Below are positions 35,401 to 47,575 of a stretch of 64,000 nt of DNA, piece by piece. Location of the stretch: NCBI RefSeq assembly GCF_965363235.1, contig NC_134842.1, positions 7,963,112 through 8,027,111 of the forward strand, read 5' to 3'. The notes beneath the pieces are model-generated. The model was not told the origin of the DNA. It did no database searches and was given only the letters and a program-made list of their open reading frames with translations. The position numbers and the translations under genes are program-made. Numbering within the stretch: position 1 is the stretch's first letter; each line of letters opens with the position of its first letter. This DNA is from Mytilus galloprovincialis (lineage: Eukaryota; Mollusca; Bivalvia; Mytilida; Mytilidae).

Positions 35401-36205
35401 CACAAAATACATACAAGTAGTGCTACTATTTTGACACAGATTTTTATTCAATACATATTTAATACATATTCAACCTTGTTTACTTTTAACATGTTTTGTT
35501 TGCTAACAAGGAAGAAGTGTCAGTTTAAGTCGAAATTTCATAACGATAAATTTGTAACCTCTCCTTTGTTCTATATATCTGTGTCTACATATTTGTATAA
35601 TAATAGTATATATGTACATCAAAATCTTGTAAGGTAAGAAACAATATGGTATTTATTTTAAAAAGAAATATTTTTTATGATGCTTATGAACATAACAATG
35701 AATAATGTAAGCCAGTGAGTCATATACGCGTTTTTATATTAGATAAATGCGTTTGCAATGTTTCAAGCTCAACATCAGCTTAATCGTTCCTTTCTTTTCC
35801 AAAATTCCCCAAAATGCAATTTCTCTTTACAAGGGTAAGCAATAGCTCCATATAATTTATTTAATGAATTTACCACAGAAAATGTAGGCAGAAGATCGCA
35901 AACATTTCTATTTTTCCTATAATTTCTATTTCATAGGTGAATGTATGTTATTTTAAAAAGACATATTTATTATGAATTATAAATGTAATATTCAATATGT
36001 TTATATAATATAACATTGTAGTCACGCAGACATGAACCAAGTTTAAAAAGTACAGGGTTAAAACAAAATTACATAATAGGTGGCTATCGTATTTCTACCC
36101 TCATGCTTTTTAAATCAATATCCTTTAACAACGTGTATGTGTTGATAGTTTTTGATAAATTTATGATTTACAATACATGAATAATTACACATTTGAACAC
36201 TTTAA

Positions 36206-36703
36206 ATGCATTGAGGGGTATATTGAAGTTTGTTCTAACAGTTCTTTAGTTTTGCAATGGTCCTTTTTTGGTAAATCATTTGAAGAATAGTTGTGTTTGC
36301 ACAATTTTTATAATAGAAATTCAATGTTATAAAGGATAAAATAATACTTTATATATAACGACGAAACACGGTTATAATTATTAGTTTAACTTAACTATGA
36401 ATGCGTTATCTTCATGATCTGGGTGACGTGTTCTCACTGAAAGATTCAAAATGTGATGATACTGATGGCATCGCTCCGATTTAACGTGATAAAAGACAAC
36501 GTAAATTATCTACTTATCGAAGCAACGACTAAAATATGCTGCCATAAGAAACATAAAAGAAAAGCAAGTGGAGGCAAAAATGTGTTTCCAGCCGGAGGCT
36601 CTACATTTCTTCTCTTTACGCTTTTGTGAAACATTTCTGTGTTGTATTTTTTTTTTAATTCAAGTTTCCAATTATCAGTGTATGATTTCTGGTTATGTTA
36701 TTA
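36206..36703. repeat. Start of a second duplication unit
   Basis: The first 60 bp repeat the beginning of unit A ('gaagtttgttctaac', 'gttctttagttttgcaatgg'). The sequence then diverges, and the hairpin-array element begins near 36704. Confidence 0.5.
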
Positions 36704-37460
36704 GACCGTGTATATTTACGCCAAACATTTTTCATTTTAAGCTGAAAAAATTGATTTTGCAAAATACTCTACAAATTTAAAAGTTTATTGGTTTGATAAA
36801 TGTATCAAAAAACTGTTGAATTCACTTCTGAAAAATCATTTTCGTTATGAGATTAGAAATTTGTAATTTTCATGATATTACAATATTTAATTTCACGAGG
36901 ATAATATAAAAAGTAATGATAAGTTTGTCTTTAAAAGATTTCATCTTATCAACAGTTTGAATAAATTAAAACATTTGAATTTGATTGCTTTAGATAAAAA
37001 CAAATTTCAATCTCCTTCCTAAGAACAAAATATTGAAATTGCTTACCTTAAGCACTTTTCAATTTGCCTTAAAAAATTGAAAAATGAAAAATGCTCCAAC
37101 GTGGAGCATTTTTCAATTTGTCTTTCAAAATTGAAAAATGAAAAATGCTCCAACTTCGAGCATTTTTCAATTTGCCATGAAATATTGAACAATGAAAAAT
37201 GCCCCATATTGGTTGAATTTTCATTTTTTAGAAAATTTTCTCAAAATGAAAATGTTTTTGTGTGTAGCATTTTTCAATTTTTGTAATCGTTTGACAAAAT
37301 GAAAAATGTTCTAAAAAGGTTAAAGAAATTGATATAAAAGATATTGAAAAATAGATAATCAAATAATTTTTTCATTCATTGTTAACACTTTAGAAATTTT
37401 GTTTTTATGCTTTAAATATAATACACATGTGTGTATGTGTGAACCCGTAGATGCACATTT
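36704..37460 (+). repeat. Element with 54-bp palindromic tandem repeats, left copy
   Basis: The outer end is 'ccgtgtatatttacgccaaa'. Near 37077-37230 are three units of 54 bp, each an imperfect hairpin of AAAAATGCTCC and GGAGCATTTTT type. An inverted relative with the same outer end and the same 54-bp units lies at 47560-48335. An open frame crosses the repeats here, but in the other copy the same frame has a stop in every unit, so it is not called coding. Confidence 0.75.
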
Positions 37461-38478
37461 ATAACCTAACCCCGAAAAGATAGATGAAGAGCAACGCACC
37501 AGCAATTTTTTTACTGATGTGGCACAGAATATCATGCAATCTTTATTAATATTCTATATGTATCAGTTAAATCAAATAGATATTGGTATGTTGAATTCAT
37601 TGATAAAGATATTTAATTTTACTCTCAAGTTTAGTATTGTTTTAAAAGTTAATAAACATTTAATATAAGATCTGAGCCATTAATGAGTGTTATGATCAAG
37701 GTATAACTATGCCTGATTTGAAAACGAAGTTGAGGTTTTTTAAATGAGTATGCAAAGCTGGTAACAATAACAGAGTGATCTAAGCCCCAACGACAGAAGA
37801 GAGAGTTATTCACAAATGTAAAGTAAAAAAAATGTAAGATGGACTTTTAATAAATTAAAATTTCGTACTTTCATGCACTGGCTACGCGTTTGGTAATATC
37901 CTCGGTGACAACCTAGAAAAGATGTAAAGATAAAAACAACACCTAGGAAAGCTGTTCTTTTCCCAATCTCCATATATTCCTTCCAAATACGGCTTATTTT
38001 GGAAGTCATTTTTTTAACTAGATAACATTAATTTTTTCACTGTTTTTGATTTAATTATTTACTTAAGCTATTCAGATACCAATAGTGCTTTAACATTTGA
38101 CATCCATCGTCTCAGCTGTTCAGAATTACTCGGGTTACTTTTTGGTCCCGCGAGCAGGGTGCTGAATTTTTTTTTTTCTGTTTTTAACTGAAATACATTA
38201 TTTTGGGAAAACTAATCAGGAATGAAGTGGACTAAAGATACGACTGTCGTTAGGAGAAATTTTGAAAACTTAGGTGTATAATTGTTCATGTTGTCTTTTG
38301 TTTTTATATTATGGTTTATTTGGTAAATGTATAGTAAAATAGGTTTGATGTTGTCAAGACTGATATTGCTGATTACTTTGTTCATTTTGAGACAGATTTT
38401 CTATTATTTAGAATGAATGTGAGGTGGCATTTCAGTTATAAATGAACTTCAAATGTGAAGGTAGTTTACGTTTCTTAA
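37461..38478. other. Nothing recognised
   Basis: AT-rich spacer without supported features. Confidence 0.4.
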
Positions 38479-38640
38479 GATATAAGAAGATGTGGCATGA
38501 GTGCCAATAAGACAGCTCGTCTTCTAAGTCACAATTTTTAAGATAAAAACCATTATAGGTCAAAATACGGTCCCTACACAGAGTGTTGGTTCACACCAAA
38601 CAGTAAGCTATAAAGTGTCCCAAAAATGACAAGTGCAAAA
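38479..38640 (-). repeat. Dispersed repeat M1, reverse copy
   Basis: 'aagaagatgtggcatgagtg', 'ccaataagacagctcg', then 'aaccattataggtcaaaata' and 'cagtaagctataaagtg'. Confidence 0.65.
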
Positions 38641-39029
38641 CTATTCAAACGGGAAAAACAACGGTATAATCTATATACAGAACGAGAAATACTTATGAAT
38701 CACATGAACAAACGACAACAAGTAACATTAGAAGATAACAAAACCTTTAAACAGACTTATTAAGAAGGGATATAGTTACTATACTGTTGTCAGGTCATTA
38801 AAGTTTGCATATTTTGGCTTAAATATTGATTCACTTATAGGGTCTTTACATCGGAATTAAACAGATTTATTTAAAAAAAAAACAGTTGTTGGCATGACAC
38901 GGGTTATGTTCTCCTCTTAAATACTTTATGATTGTATAATACTAAACCCCTAACGGGAGTTGCCTGGAATTCCTACGATGAAGACGTAATCGTTCAATCA
39001 GTTTAATTGAGGCTTGGAGCTGTCATGTC

Positions 39030-39490
39030 AGTAACTGCTAGTAGTCTGTTGTTATTTATGTATTATTGTCATTTTGTTTATTCTCTTTTGTTTTCTGACA
39101 GCGGACTCGGAATTCTCTTGATCTGAATTTTACTGTGCGTATGGTTATGCGTTTACTCTTTTACTTTGGCCAGATGTATTGGGGGAGAGATCTCAAAAAC
39201 ATGTTTAACCCTACCGCATTTTTTGCACCTGTCCCAAGTCAGGAGCCTCTGGCCTTTGTAAGTCTTGTATTATTTTTATTTTAATTTTTTTGTGTATAGT
39301 TTGTTTAGTATGACGTCCATTATCACTGAACTAGTATATATATATATTTGTTTAGAGGCAAGCTAAAGGACGCCTCCGGGTGCGGGAGTTTCGCGCTGCA
39401 TTGAAGACCTATTGTTGACCTTATGTTGTTGTCTGTTTTATGGTCGGATTGTTGTCTCTTTAACACATTTCCCATTTCCATTCTCAATTT
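39030..39490 (+). repeat. Dispersed repeat M4, long copy
   Basis: Contains 'gacagcggactcggaattct', 'gtgcgtatggttatgcgttt', 'cctgtcccaagtcaggagcc', 'gtatgacgtccattatcact', 'aggacgcctccgggtgcggg' and the end 'tttcccatttccattctcaa'. The same order occurs at 45590-45945 and 50590-50985. Confidence 0.8.
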
Positions 39491-40249
39491 TAGAAAAGGG
39501 TATTGTCTATATAAAAAATAGAAGGTTCAAAATTATTATGTCTGAAGCTGTCAGGGACAAGATAAAAATTATCAATATTTTGAGTCAGAGATGGGAGATC
39601 TTCCAATGATGCCGCCCCTCCCCCTCCAAAAAAAAGTAAACAACACTAAAATCTTATTCCGACATTACATATGGAATTTTATTTCATTCACGTGAATGAT
39701 GTTTGAGTGACTCGGTATGCGCCTTTTCCTAATTATACATAAATTCCTCTTTTTTTGTTCTCCAGATCCCACCTTTGGTGTCCCCTTTATTTCATTACCC
39801 AATTTTTATAATCCTATATCCAACATCCCCTTTTTGTAACCTCAACATCACCCCTCTCTATATCCCACTTCGAGGGCTACTTGCAAGATTCATTTTTATG
39901 CCCAAAATTATCAGCCTGATATGGAACAGTTTCGTGATCCCTGTAAAAAAAAACAAAAAACTTATGACTTTCTGTTTACATAACGCATATAAAATGGGAG
40001 CGGATGAGCTACAAACAATATAATAGTATAAAAAAGCGGCAACATCGATAAATGTTTTAATAAAATTATTTAAAATTTCTCAAATTACAAGAGTGCACGC
40101 GCTGAAATGTCTCTACTTCTTTACTAATCATTGATATTATGGTGAGGGGGGTCGGAGGGGTCCTGATTCCGAAATCATGGACGTAAAAACATGAAATACA
40201 TTGTAGCGAGGTCCCGAAAAAGGTTCTGCCCACTCCTATGTTGATAGTC
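39491..40249. other. Nothing recognised
   Basis: Includes C-rich patches (39610-39630) and a G-rich patch near 40140-40170; no supported feature. Confidence 0.35.
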
Positions 40250-40289
40250 CTAAATATAAAGCTATCCTACAACGATCACATAAACTTAA

Positions 40290-41510
40290 CATGGTCCAAG
40301 AAAATTAGGCCAAGATCATTTAAACACAACAAGAAATACATGTACTCCTTACAATAAATCACTAAGTATAATTGACCTTTTTCTTATAGTTTCTAAGAAA
40401 CAGACTTAACCGAGAAAACTAAACACACGAACCATGAAATTAAGGTCAAGGATCCGAACCTTGGCAGGCAGAGGTGCACAGCTTACAATTTTTCCATACA
40501 GCAAATATATTTAACATATAATTGCTTATAGTGACACGTTTAGAATTTCCTAAATATTTGACGTAAATAGAAAATCCTAGTTTGTCGTAATTACAGTTGT
40601 CGATTATATATACATGTGGTTGTTTTGTTGGTGTGTTTCGTTTTTGTTAACTCTATCGTCCGTCGGAAAGGAATAACAGTATTTGACAATCAAAATGATC
40701 TAGGCCCGTTTCAGATGACAGAGGGTCCATTCCGGAAAGTTATAAATCAATACACGAGACTGGATACATGAACTTTCACATACTTTATTTTTCCATCTAA
40801 CATGTATATGAACAATCACAGTTCATAAAGCATATTTACAAAACATTAATCATGGCAACATACATTAACCCGCCGCTGCTCGTAGATCGAGAGCGGGGCA
40901 AACCGGTGCGTCACATGGTTCTCTCTATTTCTATCCCCTTTTCGTTTCAAAAGTAACCTTTATAAAATATGATCATAGAAACGTTTTTGACCAATGAAAA
41001 CAGAAAAGGGTTGATGACCATTGTTATCAAAAAGTATTCTCACGACATAATCTTAATCCATAAATATTTCCTAGTAACGCTGAAACGACTAATACATGTC
41101 TTTTATAAAATTATTTGAAAAATAGTTCAAAATCTTGTTTCCTTATAAAACGCATTTCTAGCGTAATAAAAATATTGAAACTAAATTACGCACAAGAAAT
41201 AACTGTTTATGCCAAACACGACACAAAAAGATGAAAATTCTAAAATTCACAATTTCACGCATTTTTACAACATGACAATAGTTTAAGAAAATTAGACCAA
41301 AACTAAAAAAACTGAACACTGAGCAATGAACAGTGAAAATGAGGTCAAGGCTAAATAAAACCTGCTAGACTGACATGCACATCATTAAATATTTCCATAC
41401 ACCAAATAAAGATGACATATTGCATATAGTGTTAGAAAAAAAGACCAAATATAAAAAAAAACTTAACTTTGACCACTGAACCATTAAATTTGATCAAGGT
41501 CTGATAACCA
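40290..41510. repeat. Element with ~150-bp internal repeats
   Basis: Units with 'gaaaattagaccaaa', 'aacactgagcaatgaac', 'aatgaggtcaaggctaaat', 'atttccatacaccaaata' and 'catattgcatatagtg' occur once at 40290-40545 and as a tandem pair about 150 bp apart near 41280-41510. Between them is a segment with a GC-rich patch at 40870-40910. It resembles bivalve elements with core tandem repeats, but the class is not assigned. Confidence 0.5.
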
Positions 41511-41760
41511 CTATCATGCTTGACACATCTATATCATTTCCGCTATTGTTCAATAAAATATCGTCATTCGATCTCGATGGACCAGCAACGCGTTGTGACT
41601 CAGGTTGGATTGGTTGATCCGGCATGTTTACTGGATCAAAATTCGATTCAGAGGCTCCTCTGATTCTACATCTATCCCTACCATCACACCCCCTATTTCT
41701 GGTACATTTTGTTAAAATGCCTGTGTTGTTTTCGAGAGTTCTACGTATTTTAAATGACAA
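41494..41760 (-). CDS. 88-codon open frame, uncertain
   Basis: The hydrophilic translation (RRTLENNTGILTKC, NRGCDGRDRCRIRG, PDQPIQPESQRVAGPSRS) is less AT-biased than its surroundings and looks more protein-like than other open frames here. It overlaps the edge of the 150-bp repeat element, and the adjoining 41780-41950 segment is GC-richer with repeated 'gatcacggt' and 'gatcgcggtg' motifs. It may be a relic of a repeat-encoded protein. I do not recognise it. Confidence 0.2.
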   Translation of the reverse strand: MSFKIRRTLENNTGILTKCTRNRGCDGRDRCRIRGASESNFDPVNMPDQPIQPESQRVAGPSRSNDDILLNNSGNDIDVSSMIVVIRP

Positions 41761-42395
41761 TTAGATGGAATTAAATTGAACAGTATTTATATGGAACATG
41801 ATGTTGACGATATTGACGAGAGCGTAGTTAGATCACGGTATGAAAGTGGAAAGGTCTTAGACTGATCGTTGTTAGAGCGGGAAAACAATGAAAATCCAAA
41901 CCTTCATCCTGCTCGTACCGTGACTCACCTTTTAGATCGCGGTGAGAGTTGTGCAATATTGGTCTAGTGTGATTTGGGCATAAAACATGCTCCTTGTTTC
42001 TTTACCTTTCCTATTGTTCAAAATGAGAAACTGGTTCTCGTCTTGTATTTTTGCTACCATACGAAACCTGCTTTCATCGTGTCAGAATACATTTTTTAAT
42101 AATCGTGAAATATATATCACTTATAGTTCAGTAATTTCATTTATTGTTATTGATCGTAACGCAATCAATAAACATAATCAATACAGAAGAAACGTTGCTA
42201 TCTTACTTTTTCTTAATTTCCCCATTAGCATCATCAATTGATACATGTACATTTATAAAAATTCATATATATGGCACATGAAAATATATAACGCTGCCGC
42301 ACGCTCTCCGTGTATTCATTTACTCTATTCGTGAATGGCGTGCTTTGTAACTGACCTGACGAGTACTAAACTAAGCGTAATTTCATAAAAAAAAA

Positions 42396-42560
42396 AAAGA
42401 TGTGGTATGATTACCAGAGAAACATTTTTTCCCCACCAGACATTAAGTGATAATGAAGTAAGCAAATATAATTCATGGTACAGTCTTCAACATTTAGGAA
42501 AACCAATACCTCAAAGCAAGCTACAAAAGATTTAAAAATGAAAAATTTAAAACAATTCAA
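42396..42560 (-). repeat. Dispersed repeat M1, diverged reverse copy
   Basis: 'aaagatgtggtatgattacc' then 'acattaagtgataatgaag' and 'gcaagctacaaaag'. Diverged, but in the order of the M1 reverse copies. Confidence 0.45.
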
Positions 42561-42829
42561 TTCATTCGAGAAAAAATAATTTTACGGCTCATATATAGAA
42601 CTCTAAGTGATTAAAGATCACGAAACTCGTTTTAGGTGCGCAACCATCCCCTTAACATTGAACAGTGATAAACAGCACTATAAAACATCTTATAAAATCA
42701 GTTGAAAAGACTTGACTCATTAAAAAAATAAATAAATAAAGGGCTACGCTGTAAGCCCATGATACTCCCCTTGTCCTTATGTTTGAAATGAATTTTCTCA
42801 ACGAATATTTTCGAATTACTTTATTAAGG

Positions 42830-43440
42830 TGTTGAGAACCTTTGGTGACTCCATAGTTTAAGTGTCTTTAAAAAGTACATAGTGAGCAGTGGTCGTTACA
42901 TACAAACGTTCACCTAAATTGTTCCAGTCAATGGATGAATTTAATGTGTCAATCAATGACCACAGCCACACTGTTTTGAATTTCATTCTATAAACAATTC
43001 ACTAAAGATTTATAAAATTTTGTAAAAGTTTTTATGAGTGATTGTCCAAACAATGGAGAAAAAAAACTTTTTAAAGCATAAAATTTCATGACACGGAAAC
43101 GTAAAATCTGAAATTTTTCAAAACCGAAAGGGAGCATACGTCAATAGATATAAACCATTCTTCGAAGTTTGATTAAAGTTGATGGAAGCATTTTTTAATT
43201 ATTGTCCGAAAACTGGAAAATCACCCCTTTTTAAGGATAAAATTTCATAACATGGAAACTAAAAATTTTAAATTTATAAAAATCGAAAGGGAGCTTACGT
43301 CAATAGTCAATAATCAATTCAACAAAGTTTCATAAAAGTTGGTGGAAGCGCTTTTTTATTAATTGTCTGAAGTGTGGGCGACGGACGGACGGACAACAGT
43401 ATACCATAATATGTCCCATTTTAGACGGGCGTATAAAAAC
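42830..43440. repeat. Element with ~160-bp internal tandem repeats
   Basis: 'attgtccaaac', 'attgtccgaaa' and 'attgtctgaag' recur at 43041, 43201 and 43362, each preceded by 'gttgatggaagc'-type and followed by 'aaaatttcatgaca', 'cgaaagggagc' and 'acgtcaatag' phrases. The right end has 'gacggacggacggac'. The unit length equals that of a bivalve core repeat reported as BIV160, but identity with it was not tested. Confidence 0.6.
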
Positions 43441-44486
43441 CAAGAAGCAAGTTATTAAAAAGGCTAAACGCATAGTACAGATACAAACGTGCCTGAAGTT
43501 TGTGATGGTATAAAGTTCTAAGCGAATAACAACCTATCAACCATCATGTGTCTGAGTCTACAAAATCAGTCATGCAGTAGAATTGCAATGGATTTTGACA
43601 AAAAAAAAATACGATAATTTTATTATCGACACCTGTTAGGATTATAAATCAATTGTGTATCAAATAGATCGACAGTTAATTTTTATCAATCTTTTTCTGT
43701 AAGTTTGTATTCTCAGCAGAATCTCTATTAAAACTATGGCTTTATAAATCTCTTCATACCTTTTTTCTATTACATCGAAACACGATGATTTGATATAAAC
43801 TGATATGAACAGAAAAAGATGTCGCTTACACGGCAGCGAAATAACAACCCAACTAAACATATAACCTACAGTCTCTTGGGAAGCACTTATATTGTATTTA
43901 ACAGATGACAGGGGTCTCTATACATATATTATGTCAACCTCCGGGTTCAAGTCTCTGTCATGCCATTTGGGAGTAGAAAAGAACACTACCAAGATAATGA
44001 TACATAAGAAAAAAGCGACATGACTCACTAGAAGACGATTTTTACACACACACACACGAAACTTGTACAATGACAAATGATTTATCTATTAAATATTAAC
44101 TTTTTATTGACCTTTCTTTTGACTAGCAAACAAAAATTAAGGCTATTTAAAAGAGATGTTGTAGGTCCCGAATAAAACGCAAAATCCATGACCGATCATG
44201 GTAACAGTCACGAAAGCAGACGGAATGTAGGATGAAAAACTTCAATCAAATAGTTTTGGTGGGAGAGGGTGAGGGGTGTAAAATTGCAGCAAATTTTGTT
44301 TATCCAAAATCGATTTTACATATGTCCATATTTTACAATCAATTTTTCCCAAATCAAGTTAAGAAAAAGTGGGGTGTCAGTGAAAAAAATATGTGAATTA
44401 AGTTTTTTTTTTTATGTCGTCCTTTACTTCTTGGCTTTGTGGAAGCATTGACAATGTGTACTGTCATCATTGCAGCAATTAAAACA
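43441..44486. other. Nothing recognised
   Basis: AT-rich. A short (CA)n lies at 44045-44058. Confidence 0.35.
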
Positions 44487-44771
44487 CTATGTTTTTCCGT
44501 TGGTGCCCCCCTTTTTTGTGGGGAAAATTTGGTTGATTATATAGGTAATCACTGAAGCATGACTGGAGTGCACCCTTTTAAGTTCAGTCAGAGCCACCTT
44601 AAATGAAAAGTCCTGGATCCGCCACTGCTGCTGTCGTAAATGGTGGTAGCGAGGATTAACTGTCTCTAATGCTTTACCAACTCTAGCCTCAGACTCGTTG
44701 ATTCCTTTGCTTGATAAATGGCCTGTCATCATTTTACGACCGCGTATGTGGGTCCAACTTGCAAATAACAC
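44487..44771 (-). pseudogene. Integrase-type transposase fragment cut by a small repeat
   Basis: The minus-strand frame begins GRKMMTGHLSSKGI then EARVGKALETVNPRYHHLR. This resembles the helix-turn-helix segment that precedes the integrase core in a family of transposon-borne proteins common in molluscs and cnidarians. At about 44635 it runs into a dispersed repeat (GGATCCGCCACTG edge, C-rich left end near 44507-44515) that supplies the rest of the open frame. Only this fragment is present, and the parent element class is not certain. Confidence 0.4.
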
Positions 44772-44799
44772 ACACTATGCGCACATCATGTTTTGAATG

Positions 44800-45589
44800 T
44801 AACTACTAGTATATATTCCATGTACATGATGCATATGGTTTGGAATACATTTGTGTCGATCTGTGTCGATCTGGATTTTTTTTTTTTACTTTTTTTTTTT
44901 TATTTCAAAAGAAGATTGTCAATGACTGAGACCATTTTTTGTGTCGACCTATTTGTCCGACAATACTCGTTTTTCTTTCACATATTAAAGATGTAAAATC
45001 ATATTGAATAAAAGGTAATAGAATGTACATAAAACAGAACCTCATGGGAACTGTCTTATGTTTGTTGAAATACTATTCACATAATTATGATATATTCTTT
45101 GCTACATTTGTTTTTCCGGTTAAAGCAAATATATAAGAAGTCATTTATCCTTCGAAATATAAATTTACCACAAATACATGCATGCAAGTTAATTTCATAT
45201 TTTTCTTTATTAGATGATGCTTATTTGATATGTTGCGACAAAGAATTGTGATATTGTAAGCTTGGGAAAACATGTTTGCATTAACAGATTCAAAATATGG
45301 GAAATGCTGTACAATGCAGAAAAATACAAATTTGAAATCAAATACTTATCAGAATAATATAACTTCTACATCCATCCCTCCCCACCCCTATCCATCCGCG
45401 AACCCTGTTCCGTGAGCATGTACAAAAACTGACATAGACAATATCTAATATTCTAATATATTCCCTTCTTTTCTAACATGTTAAGTTTGACACTTTCAGC
45501 CACGATATGGTTAAGATAAATGCTCCTCCATATACTCTGCATCGCCTATTAATTTCATTTTTAGAACAAAAACGGCTTATTGTTTGCGC
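44800..45589. other. Nothing recognised
   Basis: T-rich tracts near 44877-44905; no supported feature. Confidence 0.35.
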
Positions 45590-45945
45590 TAATGCATGTT
45601 TACTTTTCTACATTGGTTAGAGGTATAGGGGGAGGGTTGAGATCTCACAAACATGTTTAACCCCGCCGCATTTTTGCGCCTGTCCCAAGTCAGGAGCCTC
45701 TGGCCTTTGTTAGTCTTGTATTATTTTAATTTTAGTTTCTTGTGTACAATTTGGAAATTAGTATGGCGTTCATGATCACTGGACTAGTATATATTTGTTT
45801 AGGGGCCAGCTGAGGGACGCCTCCGGGTGCGGGAATTTCTCGCTACATTGAAGATCTGTTGGTGACCCTCTGCTGTTGTTTTTTATTTGGTCGGGTTGTT
45901 GTCTCTTTGCCACATTCCCCATTTCCATTCTCAATTTTATGTTTG
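45590..45945 (+). repeat. Dispersed repeat M4
   Basis: 'gcatgtttacttttctacat', 'gccgcatttttgcgcctgtc', 'ccaagtcaggagcctctggc', 'gacgcctccgggtgcgggaa' and 'cattccccatttccattctc', as in the other long M4 copies. Confidence 0.8.
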
Positions 45946-45956
45946 ATTCCTAAAGA

Positions 45957-47231
45957 ATTTGATATCCTGGAGGGGGGGGGGGGCAGGAGGATTTGTTTTT
46001 GATCGGTTATTTATTTTTGTAAACTAAGAGGACAGATTATTCATTTTCTGCACTATTGAAGCAAGATTTTTCATTTTCATTAAAGCAAGGAACTGATTAT
46101 TCATTTTCACCACTATATTTTTGATATTCGAAAACATACAATTTTTAAATGATTTGTTTATTATAACATGTATAAATAATACATATAGTATAGTCAAGTC
46201 ATTATGTACCATTTAATTAGATTAACCATACCCCTCTGGAGAAATGAATATTTTAAATTCCCAACTGCATATACATGTGTTGTATACATACATAGTATTA
46301 AAGTTTAGTTAGAACTAGGCACTTTTTAAAATGTATTGGCAAACATAACGCCGATTGGAGCGATGCACATTTTTTTTTTGACGGGTTTTGAGCCACTGAA
46401 GGCCCAAGAAGCTATAGAACAAATGATGCAAAGTCATGCTTTCTGGGTGTTCCAAAGACCCTTTCATAATCTGAAAATGAAGTTTTGTTTTAATAATTTT
46501 TTGACAATACTTTGGTCTCAAAGCAAAATGAATAAATTCAGTGTAAGACTGAAGTTTCTAGGGACAACATCAAAAGACCAATGTGCATAATAAAGCAAAA
46601 ATGGAAATCACATAGTTAAGTCTGTGGCATCTGTTTTTTTTTAAACTCATGATCAACTTCATAACAAAATTGCTAGATAACAAAAGGAATGCAACACTAA
46701 CAGAATACAGAAGGGCAATCAATGAACACAAGACAAATAAATAAGAAACATTGATCCCGAAAAATCAGTGCTATAAGTCTGAGGGAAAACAGAACTTTCT
46801 GCTTGCAAGGCTGTGAACACAATTTAATATGGAGACAAGCGTTTGGTTTTGAAATTTCCTACATGTAGTTACGGCCCTGTTAAAATAAAAGTGAGGTAAG
46901 GTTTCCTGAGACAATATACCTCAAGTTAAATGAAACCAATTTTCAGACATTTCAAGTATATTTAAATAATATTTATACTTTTGTGATTGAAAAATTTGGG
47001 AAGTGTTTCCCGATTGTTTTGGGGGGAAAAGATGAATTTATGAAGAATCTGGTGCCATCTCATACTTTCGATTAGAACTGCCGAGTTATTTATTTTCTAT
47101 ACATTTCAAGTCAGGTAATTTATTTTCAAACTACCACAGAACAAACCATTTATTTTGTGATTATCAAGGCTGAATTATCTATTTTCAAAATTTTCCTGCA
47201 CCCCCCCCCCCCCCCCCCCAGAATATCAAAT
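45957..47231. mobile_element. 1.27-kb element with G-run/C-run inverted ends
   Basis: The left end is ATTTGATATCCTGGA then 12 G and GCAGGA. The right end is the reverse complement with a run of 19 C (47201-47219) and AGAATATCAAAT. Subterminal regions on both sides repeat 'gattattcattttc'/'tttattttc' motifs. An 84-codon open frame (46336-46590) is not recognised. It looks like a non-autonomous DNA transposon; no clear target duplication was found. Confidence 0.6.
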
Positions 47232-47339
47232 GGTCGTCCCCTTACAACATGTACATGTATATAAACAAATGACTTCTTTCTTCACTTCGAGAGAACTAAA
47301 TTAAAGATTTCAACCCCGACAATTCAAAGAAAGACATGA

Positions 47340-47575
47340 CAAAGAAAAACAAAAGTCAGATATATAGATATATTGATATATACAATGAATGACAGATTGA
47401 TAGATCGAAAGATAGATGAAAACATATAGCTACAAAGACAGCTAGATATATAGATAAATAGAAAGAATGATTTTTTTTGGTGGTCATTATCGTACTTGTC
47501 ATTGTACCATTCTTGTTCGGTATTTGTTGATATCACACATAGTTCACACACATACACACACACACCTTAAAAAGA
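47340..47575. repeat. Degenerate GATA-type and CA microsatellites
   Basis: Interrupted 'gatagata'-like and 'atatagatat' repeats (about 47355-47465), then 'cacacatacacacacacacc' near 47545-47565. Confidence 0.6.

Larger units (their letters stand above)
32752..36205. repeat. Segmental duplication unit A
   Basis: Begins 'aaatgcattgaggggtacat', and a second copy of the same 60-bp start lies at 36206-36265. Blocks inside match 48.5-53.6 kb in the same order and orientation: 32809-33130 with 48560-48850, 33940-34310 with 50140-50510 (and partly 48830-49010), 34840-35400 with 51070-51640, 35420-35700 with 53000-53200, and 36000-36200 with 53390-53580. Identity looks moderate with many small gaps. 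No gene is recognised. Embedded M3 (33700-33845) and M1 (34325-34385) pieces are later insertions. Confidence 0.7.

Noticed and set aside
37077-37286. Open frame with an 18-residue repeat (KNEKCSN.EHFSI)
   Set aside because: The 54-bp unit is a multiple of three, which keeps the frame open by chance; the inverted copy at 47.8 kb has a stop in each unit of the same frame.
40860-40930. GC-rich patch as the edge of an LTR element
   Set aside because: No matching second copy, primer-binding site or coding region was found near it.
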